Under the pieces are notes generated by a model, which did not search any database, was not told the DNA's origin, and saw only the letters and a list, made by a program, of their open reading frames with translations. DNA of 64,000 bases from Ancylostoma caninum (Eukaryota; Nematoda; Chromadorea; Rhabditida; Ancylostomatidae). This document shows positions 1-11,400 of this stretch, one piece after another. The stretch is from contig JBAJFG010000240.1 of assembly GCA_037903475.1 (NCBI GenBank), positions 186,001 to 250,000 of the forward strand, read 5' to 3'. Both the position numbers and the translations under genes were made by a program. Each line of letters starts with the position of its first letter. Position 1 is the first letter of the stretch.

Positions 1-82
1 TCTGAACATGAGCATTTAGAATAGTGTTGAAAATTTGTTGTGGATCAGCTGTTTTTGCACACATTTTTGTTTTTGCCAACAG

Positions 83-217
83 ATGACGTCCACAAGCCTG
101 CAAATGTCATTGTCACAATTAATGGCCGAAAATCTCTCTGTGGCTAATCCCAGCAGCAAAACAAAGACTCGACTAGGATTCTTTGCGCATTTCCAGGAGA
201 ATGTGCGGCTACACTAA
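83..217 (+). CDS. Candidate terminal exon of a gene entering from the left (partial)
   Basis: A 45-codon open stretch begins directly after a good worm-style acceptor (pyrimidine-rich, ending CCAACAG at 82) and runs to TAA at 215-217. The translation starts MTSTSLQMSLSQLMAENL and ends FFAHFQENVRLH. It is polar, with no domain I recognise. The first codon after the acceptor is ATG, so it could be a trans-spliced short gene, but the last exon of a gene upstream of the window is more likely. No homologue is claimed. Confidence 0.3.
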   Translation: MTSTSLQMSLSQLMAENLSVANPSSKTKTRLGFFAHFQENVRLH

Positions 218-2418
218 TTGTTTTTCACCCCAGATTTTGAGAGCTGGGGATCTGAAGCCGAGTTCTGGGAAGCTTTTAAAAGAATAACGTTGAAGAGCTT
301 ACATTGTCATGCTTCTCAGAGTACACACAAGTGGCCGAAAATAAATGTAAACAAGTGAAAAAAAACAAGCACAAGTAATTCACAAGAGAAAACTAAAACA
401 CAGAATCGAGTTTCAATGAGCCGCAAAGTATGCAACAGCCGATACCTTTCGTTTTGAATTATCTAGTTTCGTCAGACGTTCCAAAAATAAGTTCGAAATG
501 GTTCAAAATGTCCGCGGAATTCCATTACTTTCGGCTATGCGGGAGGCCTTGTTTTTCCGCTCTGAAGCAAATTATCCGGTGTACTTCTCTCATGCTAAAG
601 TTCAAGCTTCCATGTCAACTAGTTGCTCATTTGTCAAGCCCATGACCTTATTATTAGTCTGCAGCAACCAGCAATTTCACAAGAATACAATCGAGGATGA
701 GCTTTATCTTCGGAAATTGAAACCAGATAATGAAGACTGCGTTGTAGGGAACACACGGAAAACTGAGAAGTTGTTTCGAAGCATTCATTATTCAACCTAT
801 ATTTTCTTTTCTTCTGTTTTGAGCTGCGTGGGAAGAACTGGAGTCCACACCAGATTGGGGCCCGGATAGGAATCTGAAATTAATAAAAATGTTTACTCTA
901 GTTTTAGATAATTGATGACAAATGTTTAAACAATAAGCATAAGAATGAACAACTGAAAATAAACTGACGCAAAACCTTTTCCTCGGCGCTGATGCCACTG
1001 CGGCGCGTGGTTTGTTGCAAAGGTAATACGAAATGCGTTCAATTCGCAGGGTTTCGTGGTAGGACGCGCACACCTAACATCCGAGCACTCGTCCGCGCGC
1101 GAACACTGCCAGGCGTGTTCGCGACGACAGTTCCAGTTTCTCTGCAGGTAAGCCATCACAGTCTCTGCTTCTTTCACATTTATGATGTGCTGAGTCTTAC
1201 TTCACCACCCGCACCTCAGCTCGGAGTCGAGGATTTTGGCTTTTGCTGCCTTTAAGCAAGTTCCTAAGCGTAGGGATAGGATTGAGGGAGCATGAAGGGT
1301 ATGTTGCGTTAAACAACATACATTACCAGGTTGATTCACGGAATGTACCCTCGAATGCACCCGTTAACATGCGTAGCCACTTTATCAGCACTGCGGGGAT
1401 TGTTAATACATTTCACATATTGGAAGTGCTGGTGATAAGTCGACTTCAATCAAGTCTTCTCATCTCCAATAGGTGGAGCATAGCCTTTTATATCTTAGCG
1501 TCTGTTCCACTTAGCTGTGTTTGCTGCCCTGCATTTCATCTTCCATCTCTTCCGATCGCCTTCTGTACTCAGTTGCTCCTGTGTCATGTCGGATTTCGCA
1601 CACTCAACCCAGCAACCTAAGGCCTCAAAGCTGGCCTCATGGCTGCTTCCAGGTTGTATGCAGTTTCAACTACAACGAAAGACTCACCTCTACGCTTCAA
1701 CTATCCGAGTTGTCGCAGCCGGACTTGTGGTGTTGGCTATCTTTGCAACGACATAGCCGGGAAATACTAGCATGCATCACTGAGATCACCCAGGGAAAAT
1801 GTGTCAATTCCCTAACTCCCAATTTAACCTTCGTTAACACTTGCGTTAACACATTTAAAATGGGTACCAATGATGCTTGTTCACCTCTCCGCTGTTTGAG
1901 TTTAATAGACTACTAGGATCAATATAACTGTTCACAGCGGCAACAGAAAGTAAAAAAAAACATTATGTATTCACAAATGATACTGAAGAGCACTTACCCA
2001 AGCTGAAAACAGCTTAGTGATGGACGAGTTCAAGTTCAACCGTCACAATCAAGCCACTATGCGCATGTGCTGCTGAGTTCGCGATTGTATATAGACTATA
2101 GCTAGCATCTGGATCACCGAGTGGATGACGCTGCAGAATTGTGGATTGTGTTGGAGGTTTTAGATACGGTCGCGCATCCGAAGCTCCACATTGGATCTGC
2201 AGCACTACACACCTACTTGGCCCTTTTAACTGAAACGCTTTGGGTAAACATCTTCACCCATGAGGTCTTTTTCAGTCATAACTATTCTGGGAATTGATTG
2301 AGGATTCATGTCACTATCCCATGATATCGAGTTGAGCCTAGTGTCTTGAATCTTATTTTTTTTTGGCTTGCATGAATTGAACTTAATGTAAAGGTCTGCT
2401 CTTCAGGTCGCACTAGCC
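218..2418. other. Intergenic, no gene supported
   Basis: Several open frames of 60-130 codons occur here on both strands. None has consistent splice sites, a recognisable domain or a paralogue in the window. A GC-rich repeat lies near 985-1120 (listed separately). The stretch at 1745-1870 starts with the motif CACTGAGATCACCCAGGG, which recurs in inverted form near 54650-54675, so it is probably part of a dispersed repeat. Confidence 0.5.
985..1120 (+). repeat. Dispersed GC-rich repeat, copy 1
   Basis: The stretch around 1045-1105 reads like 37728-37780. Both share a GCAGGGTTYCGTG core and end in ACTCGTCCGCGC, with small indels between them. The composition is more GC-rich than the flanks. 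The class is unknown and the boundaries are approximate. Confidence 0.4.
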
Positions 2419-5400
2419 ATGGTTTTGAGCTTGGCGAAAATGTCATTTCGACGCAGAATTTTCTTCCTCTTGTTACTTGCTGGTGTTTTGATTGGTATCG
2501 TGGAATTTTATCGTTCATCCATTTTCTCTTTGCGAAATACTCAAGCTATGAAAAGGAGGTTGGTTTCCCTTTGATTCGTAATTCCTACCCATATTTGAGA
2601 TAGAATCATTTAATCCTCCGTGTCTAGCTTAATGCTGCTCAATCAACAGTATTAAGTGATTCCAGTGAGTGACAATGTGAATGCGCTGATTTACTGTAGC
2701 GAAGGTCAATAATTAGCTTCCAGGATCGGCTGTTTATGAATCTCGGCATGACTTGAATTTCGTATTGTTTTATATTCAACTTTAAATAAACTTTAAAGAA
2801 ACTTAAATAAACTTTCAAATAAATTTAAAAGTTTATTTAAGTTAATAAAGTTTATTAACTAAGTTAGCCTTTTAAATGAACTGACTACTAATCTCGCGTG
2901 CAGTTGAACATAAAACAATACGAAATTCAGGTCAATAATTAGTTTATCAAACCTTCTGATGTTGGAAATGGTCCTGTTATTTTACATCACAAACAGTTTT
3001 ATTCGATAAGAATGATTAACTAAGATTTCAATGAGATTTCGAAAGCTGGCAACGGTCTATCAGGTTTGCACTGCAACTCAAGCGTTTGATACTTTGAAAC
3101 ATATCTACTCTACAACATTTTGAGAGTGCTGATGCACATAGCTGTACGGTCCTTCTCGAAAAAATGGAAGGGTTCCGTAACAGCACAGAGGAGGTGGGAC
3201 CTGAACGATGGACACGGAGAGAGCATGCTCTAAGTGAAAGGGTCCCCTAGGTCTCGCCGCGATTCATTCACCGCAACGCTATGAGAACGCGCGCGCAATC
3301 GGTCTATCTTTTCGACAAGGACTGTAAACGCATGAAAATGATATAAAAATTACAGTGGGTGATGCCTTTGGACAACCAAGGTGTGACAGCACTTACAAAA
3401 TATTGGTACCACTCTTCAGTTTAGAGGTGGGAGCTTCCAACTGATGCTCGCGAATGTCAAAAAAAAACGGCAGTTGAGTGTTCGTTCTTAGGAAAATCCA
3501 AAAGATAGGTCCAAAAAAAAGACTGACCTACATTTCTCATCTAGCATTAGTGTCAGCACTACAATCAGCAATGGGGAAATCAACCTCATAGTGCTTGGTG
3601 TTTGGCTGAATGTCTAGGTGGCCTTTTCACAATCTAAAACAACTAATTTTCTCGATGGATGAAGACTAAGGAATTGCGTCAACAAATTCTTTTGTTTCTA
3701 CCATACGCTCAGCATGGGCCCTGTCGAACTTCAACAGAATAGACATACATCGTAATACCTTGCAGATTCATATGAATAATTAATTCAAAATAGCCTCTAA
3801 GACTGGCGTGATATTTAGGAGTGTGAATTACCCAAAGCGAAAGAACATGAGCGAGTGCCCTCCCTTATTCGGCAAAGTCACTGTTTTCATTGCATATACT
3901 GGGAACACCACACGGAGGTGAGTGCTGGACACGGATGCACACGAGATATCCGTAGCAACCACGAGAATCTGTTAAGCATACTGTTACACACGTTATGCAT
4001 GTACTTGCGGCCCAGCCGATGACAAGGGCATATGTATTACAACTCAAAAATGCGAGGTACTCGCTTATTGAGCCCTTTCTTTCTGGAGAAATTGAGTTGC
4101 CAGCGCAAAGATAGATTTATTAGTTGCGCCGTTATTGATCGATATCACCGCTGCAACTCTGTTCCAGCCTGCATGCGGCGCCTTGAATTCAACGTCCATA
4201 ATTTCTGTTCATGTTTTACTTCTTACTACTCCCGTTCGCTCCATTTTTCTAGTCAAGATCTACCCCTAATGTGCTTCGGTTAGCGCTACAAATTGGCTCC
4301 TCTTTTCATTAAAAGCATTGTGTCACCTCGTTTCGTGCTTGAGATTCTAGCGAATGAATCTACTAGATGCGCTGAATCCAGCGGTGTACATAAAATGTTA
4401 CAATACTGTCTTTAAAGGCAGGGGCCCACCTCATTCCGCCTGCTGGATATATCACTATATCCTAGACCTTCTCGCCATGTTGATCCCAGTAATGTACATC
4501 AACAGGCTCAAAAGCGACGAAAGCCACATTTTTGAAGGGTTCAAACTAGCCACATACATTTTTGGAGCCCGGAGGTGGATCGCTTCAAAAAAAAAAAAAA
4601 AAAAACAGATCGCTGTGCTGGCTGCCCGCCGCGACTGCAACGTTGGTCAACACGTCCTGACCTGTTCGATCGATAAGATCAATGGCTTCACGCGTCCACT
4701 CGGCCCCTCGGGTCAACTCGGGGTAGAAAACTGGGGGTGCGGGTCATGATGAGGCTAAAGTGGGTGGGCAATGTGTTTGCGATTGGTTCATTCGAACCCT
4801 CGCCCGCCCTTCAGGACCTACTCACACTAATTCGCGCGCGATTCCACCATCTCAGGCAAAAGTCCGATTGAGCGGGACGCGACATGGCTGCGAGCGGGCC
4901 CCGGTAGAGCGGGCGGTGGCCATGTCGCGTCCCGCTCGCACGGTTGTCGCAACCCGCCCGCACGGTTATTGTGGGCCGCTCGCACGGTATTTCGGGCCAA
5001 CCTATGTTGTCGCGGCCCGCTCGCAAGAGGATTTTCCGTGCGAGCGGGCCACGACAACCATGCGAGCGGGCTGCGACAACCAAGCGAGCGGGCCGCGACA
5101 TGGCTGCGACTCGCTCTACCGGGGCCCGCTCGCACGGCACTTTTGTCTGAGATAGTTGCCAATGCAAATTTGAATGTGAGTGGGGAAGAGTCGACGCCGA
5201 GGGGCGGGAAGACCCACACCCGCAAACTGTTACAGACCCCGTCCCGGAAAACGGGTTTAAAGACCGTTTCGAGACAATTTGGGTATAGGAATCAGCATGT
5301 TGAGGAGATGCAGAACAGAATCTACCATTAACTCAACCACGAGAATGAGGTGAACCCCTGCCTTTAAACCTGTTTTTTTAAACTTTTCTGTACGGGATTT

Positions 5401-8400
5401 AGAACAGTTTCTGGGGCCGAGTGGACGCGTGAAGCCGTTGATCTTATCGATCGACAGGTCAAGACGTGTTAACCAACGCTGTAGTCGTGGCGGGTAGCCG
5501 GCACACTCTCGGACCTCTCCGCCCGAGTGGTCCGTGAACTGCACTTTCGGGCCCTCCGAAGACGAGGTTTTCGTCACTTTTATGCGTATTGTCGTATATC
5601 ACTGGAATCAGCGTCACGAGGGGGTCTAGAATCTGTTGATATCTACAAACCACAAAATGAGGTGACACACTGCCTTAGAGCTGAAACTGAGGAATCTCGC
5701 GAGAAACACGATTTATACAGAGATATCCACCAGATCTTGCGGAAACTGCCGGTGTAAAAGTACCAGAATATAATAAATGCTTCAGAAGTACGTTTTAAAC
5801 ACAGGTTATATGAAGTAGCTCAGCGCACAATACAGTGCTATCTCAAAAGTACAAATTATGATCTTCTTTTAATAGATCTCGACGAAGATCCTCGGGTACT
5901 ACGATCATGCGGAAAGCATATAGAGGTATGCTTAAGATTTCTTAGAAAATCACTTGCTCAGTTGATGTTTATGTTGAATCATGAAAAAATAATCTGAATA
6001 GCCACCACAACGGCATTTTCTTTTTGAAGAAAACGGAATTCTGATTGAGTATTTGTGCTTGCCTTAACATTTGATTAACAAGACTTCAGAATGTGTTTAA
6101 CGGAAATTTAAGAGGAATTTAAGACGCAACGAAAAGTGTTTTTGAGCCCCGATCGCTGATTACCTGAAACATTTTTAGGTTTACTTCAAAAAACATTGCG
6201 CGGCTGCACTGTTTCTTCCTGAGACAGATTGGATGCTTGTTTTGGATGCCGACACAGGTTAGAACTTATCAGAAAACACCAACTTTTTATGTATTAGGTG
6301 CGTGCAAAAGTTCCGGGGCAGTTCCACCTAATTTTTCAAAACGCCATAACTTGACCCAAAGTCAGCAATTTTGTTCAAAACAAAAAGCATTGGAATCTGC
6401 GTAATGTTGTCAATATGGCACAGAAAAGATTTTTTCGGAAGCTAAAAATTCGACAGGTCTGCACCTGTAATAGTGGCACACGTCGTTTTCCAGTAGAGTC
6501 TGTTCATCTAAAGTTTTACAGCGGAGGCAAAGCCATAGAAGGTTAAAATGGGGGTAGTCTTATAGAGGCAGGTCACCTTGATCACCTTGATCACCTTGAC
6601 TCCCGTTGATCTTCGGGTATACCGAGCGGGCGCCAGCAATCCTTCCATTTGTCCCTCTCGCGAGCCAGAGTTGTCCAGTGGATTCTGTCCGTTCGAGGGA
6701 CACGGAGAGCATCGTATCTATCCTTGAAGGACTTCGTGAAGAAGTCTGACCATCGGGTCGGTGGTCTTCCTGTCGTGCGCTTAACGTCCCGTGGAGTCCA
6801 GTCGCTGACGGCTCTTGTCCAACGGTTGTCGTTAAAACGCATCACGTGCCCGGCCCACCTAACCTTACTCAACTTGGCGTAAGCGGCAGCGTCCCTGATC
6901 TTCGATTGTTGACGGAGGGTGGAGCTCCGTATTCCAGCCCTCACTTGCGTGAGGCGGGTTATTCCTAGCATCACCCTCTCGATGGAGCGTTCGACGACGC
7001 TAACCGCATTCTCATCCTGCTTGCGCAACGCCCAGGTTTCTGAGGCGTAGGTCAAAGCAGGGAGAACGGTTGTGTTGAAGAGGTGGGCACGGAGCCTGGT
7101 GTTCTTCGTCTTCTTCACTACGTCCTCGATGCTCTTGTAAGCTCCTCAAGCCGCTCGTTTCCTCCTGCCCAGCTCTGGAGCGAGGTCGTTCATCATATTG
7201 ACTTCCCGACCTAGGTATACGTAGCTGGAGCATTCGGATATGGTCGTTCCGTTGAGCGAGAATGGGGCATCCGGGACCCATCCGTTCTTCATGAACATCG
7301 TCTTCGTCAGATTCAGCTGGAGACCAACCTTTCTACACGCGTCCTCGAAGTCGGCCAGCATCTGTTCCGCTTCGCTGATGGTTGGTGTTATAAGAACGAT
7401 GTCGTCAGCGAAGCGAAGATGACTAAGTCGCCGGCCATCAACTTGCACTCCCATGCTATCCCATTCCAGTTTCCGCATGACGTCTTCAAGAGTGGCGCTG
7501 AATAGTTTTGGCGACACGGTATCGCCTTGCCGAACCCCTCTCTTGACGTCGATGATGATGTCGTCGTAGAATGGAGAAATCCTGGTCGTGAAGTTGCTGT
7601 AGAGCTCACGAAATACCTTGATGTATTGAGTAGGTATGCCCTGGTTGCCCAGGGCTTCCAACACCGCTTCCGTCTCAACAGAGTCGAAGGCTTTCTTCAA
7701 ATCGATGAACGTGAGACAGAGGGGCATCTTATACTCTCGCGATACTTCGATGAGTCTAGTGACGGTGTGTATGTGGTCGATCGTACTGAATCCTTTTCGA
7801 AACCCTGCTTGCTCGCACGGCTGTCCCTCGTCTAGCGTCCTTTCGATCCTATTGAGGATCACTCGCGTGAAAAGCTTGTAGACGACGGACAGTAGGCAGA
7901 TGGGGCGATAATTGCCAATATCCTGCGGGTCTCCCTTCTTGTACAGCAACACGGTCCTGCTGGTCTTCCACTGGTTAGGTACCTTGCACTCCGACAGGTA
8001 CCGCGTGAAAAGCCTAGCCAAGGTGGTAATGAGAATTGGCGGTAGGTTCTTCAGATGTTCCGGTCGAATCCTGTCGGGGCCCGGTGCTGTACGATTCTTC
8101 ACCGACTTGATGGCATGTCGGATTTCGGAAGGGAGAACCGATGGGACAACATACCCGTCCTCCCTAAGGTGACATTGAGGGAGGTGGACGTGGCTATCGA
8201 AGAGATCCGAGTAGAAGTCGTAGATGACCTTCTCCATTGCCCGTCTTGATGAAGAAATTGTTCCGTTGAGGCGCCGGAGGGCGGACATCTTGGTCTTGCG
8301 ATTGGCGAAGTCTCGGCGGGCGCAGCGAATGCTTTTTCCTGCCTCTGCGGCTTCAGCCAACACTGCTGCTCGTCTCTCCTTGAGGTCTTCTTTTATCGCT

Positions 8401-11400
8401 TCTCTGCACCGTTTTGCGAGCTCGGACGTTAGCTGGTAGTTGCCTGCGGCTCTCGCGGCTTCACGCTGGCGTATGAGCTCGAGGGTCTCGTAAGACAATC
8501 GTCTCTTGGTGACTTTCAAACCCTCAGCACTCTTCGCGCTGTCGCGGAGATGCTGTACAAGCCGATCGTACTCTTCGTCGATGTTGTCGACAACCGCATC
8601 TTCCCAAAAGCCGGCTAGCGTAGTGAAAAGATCCCAATTGATGACGGGTTTGGGACTCCTTCTCTTGAACTTCACGGCTTTCTCTCCTTTGCGTGAAAAG
8701 AAGAATCTTGCACGAAGGAGGCGATGGTCGGATCCGGTGTAGAACTTTGGTACAACACCGACGTCGGTCAGGCAGAACCTTCGATTGACGATGATGTGGT
8801 CAATTTCATTATGGTACTCTCCACCGGGTGACTCCCACGTCCAGCGTAGGGAGGTTGGCTTCTGAAATTGAGAGTTACCATGGATGGTCTTCGTCGTCAT
8901 GATGAACTCAGACAGCCTCTCTCCCTGTTCGTTCCACTGCAGGCCGTGGGTACCGATGTGAAGTTCCTCAGGCGTTCTCCTAGGACCAATCTTGGCGTTG
9001 AAATCGCCAACGATGATCTTGTAGAATGTGTGGTCTTCCCTGTAGAACTTCTCCAAGTCCATATAGAAGGCCTCAATATCCTCTTCGTCGTAGCTGGATG
9101 TTGGAGCGTAGGCGACGAAGATTGTCAAGGCCGGTGTTGATCCACATCTTCTCAACCGCAAACGTCCGATTCGGGTTGTTAGCTGTTCGAATGAGTCGAT
9201 GTTCATGACCAAGTTCGTGTTGACGAGGACACCGACTCCACCAACTCCTCTACTGTCGCAGGTTCCAAGGAACAGCTATTCTCCAGTGTCGAAGGTGGCA
9301 TTCAGTGGTCGGTGTCTCCTCGTCTCGGTCAGTCCGATGACGTCGTACCTGATCTTCCTGGCTTGCATCATAAAATCCTCGATGGAAGCTTCCGATGCAA
9401 GCGTGCGTGCGTTGAAGGTACAGACCGTCATCATAGTCCTTCTGGTTTTAGGCAGCCTAGATAACCCCTCGGACCTCGTCCTCACTGGCGCTGCCGTACC
9501 AGTGACTCTTCCGAGATCAGGGGAACACTCTCTATTATTGCTGTGTCGAGCTTGAAGAATTTTAAGCCCACAGGAGATAGCTTGCTGGGCTCGATTCCCC
9601 CGTGGGAGGCTGGAGTGTGATTTCACCGGGAAGTTAGCCGGGCTTCCCGGGAGTGGACGATGAAGCTTATTTGTTGGAGGCGACTCCGAACCGCCTCCCT
9701 TGTACCTCCCAGTCACTTGAATGCAAGGCTTTTGGTCGGATAGATGTGCAGGATACAATCTGCAGACACGCAGTCACACCCATGCACGCATGCATGAACA
9801 TGCCCACGCGCTGACAGAAGGTATAGATCGTTCCGACACTGCAGAAACAGGGAGTCCATCCCCTGAATCCACCCGCGTCTCAGGGCAGGCACAAGGTCGC
9901 GTTTGGTCCGCGATTAGCCCCCTATCCGCCACCTGGGGACGCGCCACGTAGCCTCGCGACTAACCGGCTGGGATCCCTCGTATGAGGGAGATCCGTGGAT
10001 AGAGGCAGGTATAAGGAGTAATATGGGTTAGGCTAGAACTTCGGAGCACGAATGGCCAATTCTTTATACGGTTGACACTGCAACGTGCTGGTATGCGTTA
10101 TCCCACATCCGGAACAGATCACATATTTTCGCCTGTGTCGGCCCTATGCTTAAGAGTTTTCCCATGATTACTTTAGGAAAAAGAAACTACTATAGGGCGA
10201 TTATTGTACATTCATTAGAAAACAAATTCACTGCAGATGAGTTACGTTGCTGACCATGAAAGGTCAAAACTTTTTAAAAGAAGGTAGTGATGGTTCGGCC
10301 ATTTTTAGGTGGGTGGCAGGAGCCCGAACTTTTAATTGACCTCCTCCTATTGTCGTACCTGACCCATCTTCTATCAACAATAGCAATTCTTCCATGAAAC
10401 GAGTTGTTAGAAAATCTGAAGGTCGAATATTTGCAGACTTGCCAGTGTGGACGTTGGTGCTCTACGCTTAACTCACGCAAAATCCATCTACTCACCTTCC
10501 CCTTCTTACCGATTTCCTTTAAGCGGAGATACATTGTTGACTAAATTTCCCGTAATGACCCGTAATGTCTTGCGCGCTTTGCACAAGGTCTGGTTCAACC
10601 TGCTCTTTCCTGCCGCCTTTGCGATGACCAGACCTCTGATCAACTTGTGAAGCATTGTCCAGGCTCTCATCTCCGTTCGGAATTTCTAGGAACCTTCGAG
10701 CACCTGGCATTTTAGAGAATATACTCTCCACAAACGCATTATTGATGCTATGGGTCGCTCCTCTTGTTGGTCGTCTAGATTTGTTTTCATGAAGCGAAAT
10801 TCCCCAAATTATTGCACAGCTCATAGCACTAGTTCTACTTCCAGATCAAAGCAACGCTGTGACGTAGACCTGAGCCAAACATGGTATAGGTAGCAAATGT
10901 TTTAGTCTACCAGCATACATGGAAATCGTTGCAGGATATCGTAAACGCAAGGAGCAAAACGACGTTGAACGGTGAAATACCACCAACTGCCCCGGAACTT
11001 TTGCACGCACCTAATACATTTGGTATAGGAAATACATGTGAAGCGGACAATACACACTTAGCTGACAACATCCATCCAACAAGAAACAATTAGTTCGAAA
11101 TCTGATCTACGACATACAATGTGAATCAGAGCCCGCACATGAGGAATGGTGAATGTGCAAAGAGTCAAACTACGCGCCCAGACTGTAACGCATGTTATTG
11201 AAGGAGAACTTGGCAGAGCGCTCAATGTACGCGTAAGGGACCGTTAATGTAGAAAGAGGCGGAACAGTCTAATACCACCACTTCGTATGCACGAGAACGC
11301 AACGGATTGTGAAGATAACTTCTATGTCCACTGAATGATCTTGATACTTCATCCTAAAATCTAGGCTGAAAAACTACATAGAATATTAGAACAAAAGTGT

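Larger units (their letters stand above)
6294..11014 (-). mobile_element. Mariner transposon (Hsmar1/bandit-like), split by an RTE insertion
   Basis: Inverted repeats TTAGGTGCGTGCAAAAGTTC (6294 onward) and its reverse complement ending at 11014 extend at least 30 nt and are bounded by TA on both sides (6292-6293 and 11015-11016). Removing the RTE (6574-9998) and one 12-bp target duplication leaves 1,284 nt, the usual size of a mariner. Degenerate transposase is readable on the - strand (separate entry). The inverted repeat and the YDNRRRS region recall the cecropia/Hsmar1 group, to which the hookworm bandit element belongs; that assignment is from memory of the family. The element lies inside intron 4 of DUF273 copy A and is opposite in orientation. 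Confidence 0.88.

Noticed and set aside
1243..1916. Open frames of 79-131 codons
   Set aside because: Three overlapping frames on one strand, no motif, no paralogue and no splice context.
4760..5331. Several overlapping frames of 68-132 codons on both strands
   Set aside because: All lie in the palindromic GC-rich core of the foldback element; inverted repeats of this composition lack stops in many frames.
7240..9208. Many + strand frames opposite the RTE ORF
   Set aside because: They are antisense shadows of the real endonuclease/reverse transcriptase frame.
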